Counted from the stretch's first letter, positions 1 to 6,484 are shown. The stretch is DNA of 8,961 bases from Lentimicrobiaceae bacterium (GCA_007119395.1 SKPS01000124.1:1-8961); one strand, 5' to 3'. Notes: generated by a model from the letters alone, not told the origin. Translations and numbers: made by a program.

Positions 1-384
1 AACCTGGCGATTGTTCATGGCATTCTGGGAGAGACCGGTGAGGCGTTGCGGCTGTTTGAACAAGCGATAGACATGTTTCTGGAACGTGAAGAGCCGGCCG
101 CCGACGATCCGGTGGCACGCCGTATTTACCGCGATGACCTGGCAAGGCTCTACCGTAACACCGGTGACACCTACAGAAACATTATGAATACACAGAATGC
201 ACTCCGTTACTACCATCTGGCACTGAACCTCTCCCCCAATGACCCATCTCTGGTGACCATGGTGGCAGAGATGCACATAAGGGCCGGAGAGTCGGATGAA
301 GCCGCATTGGTACTTGAACGATATCTGCTCAACAACCCGCACGACCAAAGGGTTGCAGAGATGCTTGAACGGTTGTTGCAATAG
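1..384 (+). CDS. TPR-repeat protein, C-terminal part (5' end outside window)
   Basis: The frame is open from base 1, so the true start lies upstream; 127 residues are visible before the TAG stop. The visible part is alpha-helical and TPR-like. A first partial repeat covers about residues 1-26 (NLAIVHGILGETGEAL, then LFEQAI). A second covers about 53-81, with ALRYYHLALNLSPND at its end. A third covers about 83-116, with AGESDEAALVLERYLLNNP. The alternating G/A/Y/A/P positions match the TPR consensus, which usually makes a protein-binding scaffold. No enzymatic motif is visible. The partner and cellular location cannot be told from this fragment. The next gene has its own promoter box, so the two are probably not strictly co-transcribed. 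A TTG at base 46 could be read as a start, but the TPR pattern continues upstream of it, so truncation by the window edge is preferred. Confidence 0.8.
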   Translation, partial: NLAIVHGILGETGEALRLFEQAIDMFLEREEPAADDPVARRIYRDDLARLYRNTGDTYRNIMNTQNALRYYHLALNLSPNDPSLVTMVAEMHIRAGESDEAALVLERYLLNNPHDQRVAEMLERLLQ

Positions 385-432
385 TAAACCCACTATCGGG
401 CCGGACAGATCAAAACATCATACTCCTGCTCT

Positions 433-494
433 ATCAGTGCGGCACGGCATTAAGATACCCTATGTTACTCGACGAGAGCAACCTGCCGACTGAT
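433..494. repeat. Imperfect inverted repeat in the gap after the TPR gene
   Basis: ATCAGTGCGGC (433-443) can pair with GCCGACTGAT (485-494), leaving one bulged G at 439; the A at 444 and T at 484 would add one more pair. The loop is about 40 bases and holds a small CTC/GAG hairpin near 468-476. No T-run follows on the + strand, so it is not a standard intrinsic terminator. It lies between the TPR stop (384) and the aminotransferase promoter box (553). It could be a 3'UTR structure or chance. The rest of this 203-base gap shows no convincing reading frame or tRNA. Confidence 0.35.
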
Positions 495-552
495 GCAAAA
501 GCAACGAAATCGTACATCAAATAATTATAATCTAAAACGGGAATAAATCGGC

Positions 553-560
553 TATTTTTG
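553..560 (+). promoter_or_regulatory. Bacteroidota-type -7 box for the aminotransferase gene
   Basis: TATTTTTG matches TAnnTTTG exactly and is followed by CACC, as at the smpB and surE boxes. It lies 27 bases before the ATG at 588, giving an inferred leader of roughly 20 bases. No TTTG stands at the expected -33 distance. The box includes a TTG that would be the start of a longer reading frame, which argues for the ATG at 588. Confidence 0.65.
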
Positions 561-587
561 CACCTTTATTCACCAAAGCGTTTTATT

Positions 588-1736
588 ATGGTATTGGCTC
601 GTTTATCGGACATCAAGGGGTCTCACATCAGCTACTTCAGCAATTTGGTCAAAGTTCACGGAGGGATCAATCTGGCACAAGGGATACCTGGGTTTGCCCC
701 ACCTTCGGGGTTACTGAAGTATTTATCAGAAACTGCGTCACAGCCTGTCCACCAGTACGCTCCGGGCACCGGCAACACGGATCTGCTGGCCCGTCTTGAG
801 GAGCGTTACACCGGATTGTTCAACCCGGATACTTCAAACTTTTTCATCGCAAACGGCGCCACAGAGGCCATCTCTTTGATTTACACATATCTGCACCGAA
901 AGATGGGTGGTGCCATGCGGGTTCTTACCTTTTCCCCCGCCTACGAATCATATATCCACTTGCCCAACATCTTTGGCGACACCCTCACCACCCTACCCCA
1001 GGATGACCATGGAAAATTCGACATCGGACCCTTTGAGCAGGTGATCAAAGATGAGAAGATACAGCTCGTATTTCTGTGCTCTCCCGGCAACCCGCGCGGA
1101 ACCGTTTACGACCAACAAACGCTGTCAGCGTTAGCGGATATCTGTGCACGGCAACAGTGCTATCTGCTGATTGACGCCGTGTACAGCGATCTCTGCTTTG
1201 ACGGCGCCCGCCCCTGGTACCCCACCCATCAACTCAGCCCTTATGTGTTCTATGTGAACTCATTCTCAAAGCTACTCTCTGTTACAGGATGGCGCGTAGG
1301 GTATTTCCTCACGCACCAAAGCCATTATGAGGCACTGAAAAGGATCCATGACTACATAGGGCTCTCCTCCCCTGCCCCGTTCCAGGCTGCCATAGCGCGG
1401 TTTTTGGAAAAGAAAGAGGAGGTGGAAGCCTATGTCACAGAGGTGAGGTTGCTGCTTGCAAACAACTACCTCTCCGCCCGAGAACGTTTGCTGGCAGAAG
1501 GCTTCGTCATACCGGAGCACCAGGGGGGCTATTTCATCTGGGCGCGTTGCCCGAAACATATCGATTCGGGTACCACACTGGGCATCAACCTCTACAACAA
1601 GTACCGAACCGCCATCATCCCCGGAGCCCACTTCGGCGCAGAATGGAACCAATACATCCGTATCAATATTGCTCAACCTCCCGACGTGCTGCACCAAGGG
1701 GTCAATCATATAGGTGCCGCTGTGCAGAAAGGATAA
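588..1736 (+). CDS. PLP-dependent class I/II aminotransferase
   Basis: A 382-residue cytosolic fold-type I aminotransferase that would move an amino group from an amino acid to a 2-oxo acid using pyridoxal phosphate. Signs in order: INLAQGIPGF near residue 27 (substrate-side N-terminal motif), QYAPGTG near 57, ANGATEA near 88-94 (phosphate-binding region), SPGNPRGTV near 165-173 with the conserved Asn-Pro, DAVYSDL with cofactor Asp196 and Tyr199, SFSKLLSVTGWRVGY with the Schiff-base Lys228, and YIRINIA with the carboxylate-binding Arg358. Length fits the family. The overall pattern resembles the methionine/kynurenine (YbdL-like) branch, but the substrate cannot be fixed from motifs. A TTG at 558 would add 10 residues, but it lies inside the promoter box, so ATG 588 is chosen. 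No Shine-Dalgarno is seen, which is usual in this phylum. The rhomboid gene follows after 73 bases. Confidence 0.93.
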   Translation: MVLARLSDIKGSHISYFSNLVKVHGGINLAQGIPGFAPPSGLLKYLSETASQPVHQYAPGTGNTDLLARLEERYTGLFNPDTSNFFIANGATEAISLIYTYLHRKMGGAMRVLTFSPAYESYIHLPNIFGDTLTTLPQDDHGKFDIGPFEQVIKDEKIQLVFLCSPGNPRGTVYDQQTLSALADICARQQCYLLIDAVYSDLCFDGARPWYPTHQLSPYVFYVNSFSKLLSVTGWRVGYFLTHQSHYEALKRIHDYIGLSSPAPFQAAIARFLEKKEEVEAYVTEVRLLLANNYLSARERLLAEGFVIPEHQGGYFIWARCPKHIDSGTTLGINLYNKYRTAIIPGAHFGAEWNQYIRINIAQPPDVLHQGVNHIGAAVQKG

Positions 1737-1743
1737 CATTGTG

Positions 1744-1751
1744 TACCTTTG
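1744..1751 (+). promoter_or_regulatory. Bacteroidota-type -7 box for the rhomboid gene
   Basis: TACCTTTG matches TAnnTTTG and begins 7 bases after the aminotransferase stop. TGTG at 1721-1724, a partial match to the -33 TTTG, stands 19 bases upstream. The implied transcript start near 1757 gives a leader of about 50 bases containing the hairpin at 1756-1789. The rhomboid gene can therefore be transcribed separately from the aminotransferase. Confidence 0.55.
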
Positions 1752-1755
1752 TCAA

Positions 1756-1789
1756 TACAACATGTAAAACCTGCGAAAAACATCTTGTA
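1756..1789 (+). repeat. Possible 5'UTR stem-loop before the rhomboid gene
   Basis: TACAACATGT (1756-1765) and ACATCTTGTA (1780-1789) pair over 10 positions with one C-C mismatch, around a 14-base loop. The structure would sit at the very 5' end of the rhomboid transcript, about 20 bases before its ATG. It is AT-rich and so only modestly stable. It is not followed by a T-run and is unlikely to be a terminator of the aminotransferase gene. Role unknown. Confidence 0.35.
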
Positions 1790-1809
1790 AAGACAACACG
1801 CTCATTTCA

Positions 1810-2556
1810 ATGAATTCTCCCACAGACATAGCCCATAAACGATTTATATACAGCATGGTAATCATGCTACTACTGCTGATACTCCCTTGGGCAATACACC
1901 TCTATGTATTGGTCAGCGGCGACAACGGACTGTTCCGTTTTGGTCTTCAGCCATGGGAATTTTCCGGTTTATCGGGGGTGCTGTTTATGCCGTTTTTGCA
2001 CGGCGGCACCGACCATATCATGTCAAACACATTGCCTCTCTTTGTTTTGGGCAGCGGGCTCTTTTATTACTACCGTGAAGTGTCATGGCGTGTCATGCTG
2101 TGGATCTTGCTGATCACCGGTGTTATGCTATGGTTCATCGGCGAGAAAGGCTCAAACCACATCGGTGCCAGTGGCCTGGTGTATGGACTGGTGGCCTTTC
2201 ATCTTATGAGTGGTATTCTCAGAAGGAGCAGAAAGCTGAAAGCATTTGCCATGCTGGTGGTTTTTTTATACGGAGGATTTATCTGGAGTGTTTTTCCCGG
2301 CTTCTTCCCTGACCGTAACATCAGTTGGGAGGGGCACCTTTCGGGGATGGCATCAGGCATCCTGATGGCTTGGGTATGCCGTAGAAGTGGCCCTTCCTCA
2401 GACCCGATGCCGTTTGAAGATGAAATGGATGATGATGAAGACGATGACAGTCGTGAAGATGATGACAACACCCCCGGGTCTCCGCCACCAAGCAACAGTG
2501 GCCCCACCTCGTCTACAACTGGCGACTCGCATCACGTTCGATATCACGTGACTTGA
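1810..2556 (+). CDS. Rhomboid-family intramembrane serine protease with acidic tail
   Basis: A 248-residue inner-membrane protein with about six hydrophobic spans (roughly 13-36, 50-64, 72-90, 94-112, 118-135, 145-165 and 174-190, two of them short). The rhomboid signature is complete: HIMSN at 69-73 (His and Asn of the HxxxN motif in TM2), GASG at 119-122 with the predicted nucleophile Ser121 in TM4, and EGHLSG with the predicted catalytic His176 in TM6. Such enzymes cut single-pass membrane proteins within the membrane; the substrate is unknown. The region after 191 is soluble: residues 203-219 hold 14 Asp/Glu in 17, followed by a Gly/Pro/Ser/Thr-rich stretch. The last 14 codons overlap the end of smpB on the opposite strand. 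There is no Shine-Dalgarno; ATG 1810 puts the first hydrophobic helix in a normal position. Confidence 0.9.
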   Translation: MNSPTDIAHKRFIYSMVIMLLLLILPWAIHLYVLVSGDNGLFRFGLQPWEFSGLSGVLFMPFLHGGTDHIMSNTLPLFVLGSGLFYYYREVSWRVMLWILLITGVMLWFIGEKGSNHIGASGLVYGLVAFHLMSGILRRSRKLKAFAMLVVFLYGGFIWSVFPGFFPDRNISWEGHLSGMASGILMAWVCRRSGPSSDPMPFEDEMDDDEDDDSREDDDNTPGSPPPSNSGPTSSTTGDSHHVRYHVT

Positions 2557-2965
2557 TGCTGTCGCGCTTGTCGTAAAACTTTTTCCCTTTGGCAATGGCG
2601 ATGTTTAACTTCGCGTAACCGCTCTCACTGATGAACAACAGCAGCGGCACAATGGTGAGCCCCTTCTCCACCGTTTTTACGGTGAGACGTTTGATCTCAC
2701 GACGGGACAACAGCAGCTTCCTGTCACGCTTCGGATCATGGTTGGCATAACCACCATGACGGTATTCAGCGATGTGCATGTTTTTCACATACACCTCACC
2801 CTGGTAAATGGCACAATAAGCTTCTGCAATGCTCGCTTTGCCCTCACGGATCGATTTGATTTCACTCCCAGTAAGCACCAATCCTGCAGTAAACTCATCC
2901 AGCAGAAAATACTCAAACTGCGCCTTCTTGTTCTTTATCTCTATCCTCTTGGCTGCCTTTTTCAT
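2513..2965 (-). CDS. smpB: SsrA-binding protein SmpB
   Basis: A 150-residue cytosolic RNA-binding protein that delivers tmRNA (SsrA) to stalled ribosomes in trans-translation. It matches SmpB along its length: KNKKAQFEYFLLDEFTAGLVLTG at the N-terminus (given as KNKKAQFEYFLL then DEFTAGLVLTG), GSEIKSIREGKASIAEAY (33-50), KNMHIAEYRHG, the RDRKLLLSRREIKRL segment (about 80-94), KGLTIVPLLLF, and the basic AKGKKFYDKRDSIKSRD tail (about 124-140), which in the family enters the decoding centre. Length is typical. The start is fixed by the family N-terminus, and a TATCTTTG box lies only 7 bases upstream, so the mRNA is probably leaderless or nearly so. It lies downstream of comEC with an 82-base gap but has its own promoter. 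Its 3' end overlaps the convergent rhomboid gene by 44 bases. The tmRNA gene itself is not in this window. Confidence 0.97.
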   Translation of the reverse strand: MKKAAKRIEIKNKKAQFEYFLLDEFTAGLVLTGSEIKSIREGKASIAEAYCAIYQGEVYVKNMHIAEYRHGGYANHDPKRDRKLLLSRREIKRLTVKTVEKGLTIVPLLLFISESGYAKLNIAIAKGKKFYDKRDSIKSRDIERDASRQL

Positions 2966-2972
2966 TGTGGTG

Positions 2973-2980
2973 CAAAGATA
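2973..2980 (-). promoter_or_regulatory. Bacteroidota-type -7 box for smpB
   Basis: On the - strand the sequence reads TATCTTTG CACCACA ATG, an exact TAnnTTTG match with the ATG of smpB 7 bases after the box. Transcription would begin within a few bases of the start codon. No TTTG is seen at the expected -33 distance. Confidence 0.7.
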
Positions 2981-3047
2981 ATGCTTCTGACGAGGTATGC
3001 GGTATGAGGCTGATTTGATATGCAGAAAAGTTTTTCCGGTTCCACCC

Positions 3048-5141
3048 CTATTTCATTCTGAAGCTTCCATGGGTACGAGTGCACCACACATCAACATTCT
3101 GTTCTTCTGCAATTTTAAGCCATTGAGCTGCTTTCCATTGTGGCATTCTGCCATCGATCAGCCAGGTTTCTGCTTTGACCCGCTGAAAGAGTGTGGTATC
3201 TGTTTTCAGGTTTGGTCCAATCACTCCTACCCGGCAGTAGTATTGACCCGGTTGAGTCTCCGGCAATTGATTACAGAACAGCACTGCTCCGGCGGGGTGA
3301 TCTACACGCACAATCATCGAATCGGTTACCAGCATGGTTGCATCTTGGGGTGCGTCGGGAGTTGAGCCGGCCCATAGGCGGTATCCCCTTGTGGCGAACT
3401 CCAGGTCTCTGCCCTCAACTACACGGGAGGCGTGCACACTGAAAAGTGTACCCCCTGCAACGAAGTCAGCCACACTGCCATTTCTCACCTGATAGAACAC
3501 CACCTCCTGCAACGCGGTTCGTTGAAAGTTGCCTTTGAGTGACATCAAGGAGCAAGCCATCAATGCGGCAAGTGCCACCAGAGCATACTTTCGCCCCTCA
3601 CCGCGCAGGGCCAGGGTGGCGGTAACCACAGCCACCAGCAGCAGCCAATTCTGCCCATTGCCCAGGGTGATGTTTTCCGAGACGGACCCAGGCAGCGCGT
3701 CAACGAATCCCACCATCCCCTGCATCAAAGAGAGCAACGAGTCGAAAGCTACCGTGGTGATCGGTTTTATCCAGTGAATATCCAGCAGCAGGAATGCCAC
3801 ACCGGTGTACATCACTGTGCCGGTGATGGGTATCACCAGCAGGTTGGTGAGCAGAAAGTAGTTGGGGAAGATGTTAAACAGTGCAACCGCCACAGGGAAG
3901 GTAAAGAGTTGAGCGGCCAGTGACACGGCGACCAGGTCCCGCATCCGCAGAAGTATCTTATAGCGTGGCACCCACAGGGAGGTGAGGGTTGGCAGCAGGG
4001 TGATAATACCCAAGACTGCGAGGTATGAGAGTTGAAACCCGGCATGAAACAGCACCGAGGGGTTGTTCAGCATCAGAAGGAATGCGGAGGCAAGCACGCT
4101 GTTGACAGGCACACGGTTTCGGCGCTGCAGGTTTCCCACAAGCATAAAGGTAAACATCACCGACGCTCTGTTGACGCTGGGTGGCATACCGGTCACCATG
4201 GCATAACTCCAGATGGCTGAAGTGCCCATGACCACGAACATCACCTTCCCCACTCCGGGAATACGTCGCACCGGCCCGAGCAAAAGACTCACCATCATGT
4301 AAATGATGCCTACATGCAACCCTGAGACACAGAGCACATGAACAGCTCCTGCTGAAGCGAACATTTTACTGGTTTCGGGGTCCAGGTTCTCTTTTACTCC
4401 GATCAGGAGTGCCAGCGCCAACCCTTTGTTGGCAGGGCTCAGGTCACTCTCATGAATGGTTTGCACAATGCTTTCCCTCACCCGTGCCATTTGGTGGAGT
4501 AAACCACTGTGGTCACCGCTACCTGAAAGGATCCAACAGTCAGAACAAACCCATACGGTATGTCGCACTCCCCGTCGCCGAAGGTAACGACCAAAATCAA
4601 ATGCTTCAGGATTCTGTGGTGGTGACACGGCACGATAGCTGCCATAAACTATGAGGGTGTCACCGGCTTGCAAGGAGGCCACAGCCGTATCAAGCTGGAA
4701 ATAAACCACCATAGGAATCCCTTTGCGAAACACATGCACACCATCTGACTGCTTCACTCCTGTCACCTTGCATCCGGCACCATAACTTCTAGCCTTCCGC
4801 TGCGGAGCCTCATCCAGGACCAGCACCGATGCCACCTCCCCTTCCTCCACCTGATCAACCCAACGGTGACCGGCAGCACACAACTGGTCATGAACCTGAA
4901 AACGATAAAAGCCTGCCATGACCATCAACAGCACCACCAACAGACCAGTAAGCCAACGCAGCCGGTAATGCGGTGCAGGCACTACCCGCCATACGATCAG
5001 ACTCAGCAGCATCAGCAAGATCAACACCAACACACCCACCCACCAATGTGGCAGCGTGAAAGAGAAAGCATCATACAGCCGGATGCCAACAGCAAACGGC
5101 AATGTGATACGTAAAAACGGTATTTGACCAGGATTGGACAT
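3048..5141 (-). CDS. comEC: ComEC/Rec2-family DNA-uptake membrane protein
   Basis: A 697-residue polytopic inner-membrane protein of the ComEC/Rec2 family, which forms the channel taking single-stranded DNA into the cytoplasm during transformation. Order: hydrophobic spans at about 11-80; an OB-like DUF4131 region at about 95-200, ending in FDFGRYLRRRGVRHTVW; then the competence domain from about 236 to 510. That domain has the hallmark AGAVHVLCVSGLHVGIIYM (264-282), the TGMPPSVNRASVMF segment (317-330) and HAGFQLSYLAVLGI (366-379), with many TM helices. The C-terminal 150 residues (about 543-697) occupy the place of the metallo-beta-lactamase-like domain, but no HxHxDH motif is present, so that part is probably inactive or structural. 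The start ATG at 5141 gives a sensible N-terminus; GGGGGA directly precedes it. Whether the cell is naturally competent cannot be judged here. Confidence 0.92.
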   Translation of the reverse strand: MSNPGQIPFLRITLPFAVGIRLYDAFSFTLPHWWVGVLVLILLMLLSLIVWRVVPAPHYRLRWLTGLLVVLLMVMAGFYRFQVHDQLCAAGHRWVDQVEEGEVASVLVLDEAPQRKARSYGAGCKVTGVKQSDGVHVFRKGIPMVVYFQLDTAVASLQAGDTLIVYGSYRAVSPPQNPEAFDFGRYLRRRGVRHTVWVCSDCWILSGSGDHSGLLHQMARVRESIVQTIHESDLSPANKGLALALLIGVKENLDPETSKMFASAGAVHVLCVSGLHVGIIYMMVSLLLGPVRRIPGVGKVMFVVMGTSAIWSYAMVTGMPPSVNRASVMFTFMLVGNLQRRNRVPVNSVLASAFLLMLNNPSVLFHAGFQLSYLAVLGIITLLPTLTSLWVPRYKILLRMRDLVAVSLAAQLFTFPVAVALFNIFPNYFLLTNLLVIPITGTVMYTGVAFLLLDIHWIKPITTVAFDSLLSLMQGMVGFVDALPGSVSENITLGNGQNWLLLVAVVTATLALRGEGRKYALVALAALMACSLMSLKGNFQRTALQEVVFYQVRNGSVADFVAGGTLFSVHASRVVEGRDLEFATRGYRLWAGSTPDAPQDATMLVTDSMIVRVDHPAGAVLFCNQLPETQPGQYYCRVGVIGPNLKTDTTLFQRVKAETWLIDGRMPQWKAAQWLKIAEEQNVDVWCTRTHGSFRMK

Positions 5142-5285
5142 TCCCCCACGTGTTTCAAAGGATATTTGCCGTAATGGGATAAAACGGACAAAAACGGGGA
5201 GAAAATTTCAGAAAAACGGCTGCAACAAGGTGGCCATGTGGCCTTACATGTCAGGGCTGTAAAAGGGTATTATTTATTTAATCCA
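5142..5285 (-). promoter_or_regulatory. Gap before comEC with weak promoter-like box
   Basis: This 144-base AT-rich gap lies between the SpoIID-like gene and comEC. On the - strand it ends with TATCCTTTG (5156-5164), one base longer in the spacer than TAnnTTTG, 14 bases before the comEC ATG. It also holds three copies of AAAACGG on the + strand (5181-5219) and a weak hairpin, CATGT/ACATG with a 6-base loop, near 5235-5250. comEC may have its own promoter here, but the match is imperfect. No reading frame is seen. Confidence 0.3.
5181..5219. repeat. Three short AAAACGG repeats upstream of comEC
   Basis: AAAACGG occurs on the + strand at 5181-5187, 5191-5197 and 5213-5219 (the last two preceded by another A), spaced 10 and 22 bases start to start, about one and two helical turns. 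It could be an operator-like cluster or chance in AT-rich DNA. A further GTAAAAACGG lies inside comEC at 5111-5120. Confidence 0.3.
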
Positions 5286-6446
5286 CTATTCAACAGAGGC
5301 GATGAGCTGCAATTCGTTAAGTGAGCGGATATGGACACCGGCATAATAAAACTGCAGGATCTCATACGCTGAGTATCCCAGGTCTGCCATTCTGATGCCT
5401 CCCTCTTGCGACAGACCAACGCCATGGCCAAAGCCCCGGCCGTGGAAGACCACCTCATCATGGTCAAGTTCGATCTCGAAAAAGGTCGATTTCAACCGAA
5501 GGTCGCGACGAATATGGGTAAGAGGTATGTTGTGAAGGAAGTAACGCTGACGGGATTCTGGTGAATAGTTCAGCGCCAGATGTTTCAGGGAGTCGTTCTG
5601 TATCGGGAAGTTCCACTGACTGCTCAGGTAGTTGACCCATTCAACCACGGGCATACGGTGTGTCCAAGTATAGTTCCTTTGTCCAATGGCAAATGTATCC
5701 ACCACCGGTCGCAGGTAAGGCAGTGACGACTGCCACACATCTTCGGAGGCCATGGTAAACCCGCCACTGTTTGAATGGAATACTGCATTGATCAGGCTGC
5801 TGTCGTCGTGCAGGATCACTTGGCCTGTGGTGCGTTGCACCGCCTCAATCACTTCAGGGGTAACCGGCTTCCCTTTGTAGACCTGGTTTGAAACGTCATC
5901 GGTAAGCCTGTGACGCACCCCGTGCTGCATGATCAAGCGCATAGCATAGGTGCGGCATACCATGGCCTGCACCATAAAGTACTCCACATTGCGTGTGCTG
6001 CCACCCGCCTCAGCCTGAATCACTCCGGCAACGTATTTTTCCAACTCCACATGGTTGGTCATCCTGATCGCACCACCGTGGGCTTCCAGAATCAGATGAT
6101 CGTCGTAATGTCTCTGCTCATGATGGCCTGCACGTAATAAAAAACTGTTGTACAATCCAATCCCGGCGATATGGAACACCCTTCCGCGGTGAACCACTGT
6201 ATCACCCTCAATCATCTCAATGTGCGATCCTGCAATACGAAAGGTAACGGGTGTGCCAAGGGCTAACGTGGTTAACTCATTGCCATCCTTCACAACCAGA
6301 TAGCGACCCTCTGCCTGCTCCATCTCGAGGGTCTGAATGGAATAACCTGTAAACAGATTCACATTGACCAAAATCTCTGAACCGAAAAGGTTTCCGGTCA
6401 ACAGCATTAACCAAAATCCAAGTAATGTTCTGCTCATACACATCAT
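5286..6446 (-). CDS. Secreted SpoIID/LytB-domain protein
   Basis: A 386-residue exported protein. Residues 1-23 form a signal peptide (MSRTLLGFWLMLLTG core, likely cut near GSE). The SpoIID/LytB domain runs from about 110 to 370: YVAGVIQAEAGG (138-149) carries Glu146, the position of the catalytic Glu in sporulation SpoIID lytic transglycosylases; QAMVCRTYAM follows at 160-169; FHSNSGGFT (223-231) matches the conserved HS..GG motif; and GRGFGHGVGLSQEGG (336-350), followed by YEILQFYYAGV, is the C-terminal hallmark. SpoIID enzymes cut glycan strands lacking stem peptides; activity here is inferred from the kept motifs. The organism is not expected to sporulate, so the role is probably general wall remodelling. 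It lies 38 bases after lpxB and is preceded by an AGGAG sequence 8 bases from the ATG, unlike its neighbours. ATGs at 6443 and 6437 are alternative starts. Confidence 0.88.
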   Translation of the reverse strand: MMCMSRTLLGFWLMLLTGNLFGSEILVNVNLFTGYSIQTLEMEQAEGRYLVVKDGNELTTLALGTPVTFRIAGSHIEMIEGDTVVHRGRVFHIAGIGLYNSFLLRAGHHEQRHYDDHLILEAHGGAIRMTNHVELEKYVAGVIQAEAGGSTRNVEYFMVQAMVCRTYAMRLIMQHGVRHRLTDDVSNQVYKGKPVTPEVIEAVQRTTGQVILHDDSSLINAVFHSNSGGFTMASEDVWQSSLPYLRPVVDTFAIGQRNYTWTHRMPVVEWVNYLSSQWNFPIQNDSLKHLALNYSPESRQRYFLHNIPLTHIRRDLRLKSTFFEIELDHDEVVFHGRGFGHGVGLSQEGGIRMADLGYSAYEILQFYYAGVHIRSLNELQLIASVE

Positions 6447-6450
6447 CTTT

Positions 6451-6459
6451 TCTTCTCCT
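6451..6459 (-). promoter_or_regulatory. Shine-Dalgarno-like site for the SpoIID-like gene
   Basis: On the - strand AGGAGAAGA precedes the ATG at 6446, with 8 bases between AGGAG and the start codon. It is the only clear Shine-Dalgarno match among the starts in this window and supports 6446 or 6443 as the start. Confidence 0.5.
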
Positions 6460-6465
6460 AAGAAC

Positions 6466-6478
6466 GGGGGTTGCCCCC
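6466..6478. repeat. GC hairpin between lpxB and the SpoIID-like gene
   Basis: GGGGG (6466-6470) and CCCCC (6474-6478) flank a 3-base loop, making a perfect 5-pair G:C hairpin. On the - strand it comes just after the lpxB stop and a few bases before the AGGAG of the next gene. It lacks a following U-run on that strand, so full termination is doubtful; pausing, partial attenuation or mRNA end protection are possible. Confidence 0.45.
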
Positions 6479-6484
6479 ATTGTT

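Noticed and set aside
385..552. A tRNA or other known RNA gene in the gap after the TPR gene
   Set aside because: No cloverleaf, TTCNANNC box or CCA end could be made out; only the imperfect inverted repeat is supported.
558..587. A TTG start adding 10 residues to the aminotransferase
   Set aside because: The TTG forms the end of the promoter box TATTTTTG, upstream of the likely transcript start.
1272..1739. A 155-codon open frame on the - strand opposite the aminotransferase
   Set aside because: It mirrors conserved aminotransferase codons and has no recognisable protein motif or start signal.
2484..2502. GCCAC/GTGGC hairpin inside the rhomboid tail as a terminator for smpB
   Set aside because: Only five pairs with a 9-base loop and no U-run on the smpB strand; it is more likely a product of coding sequence.
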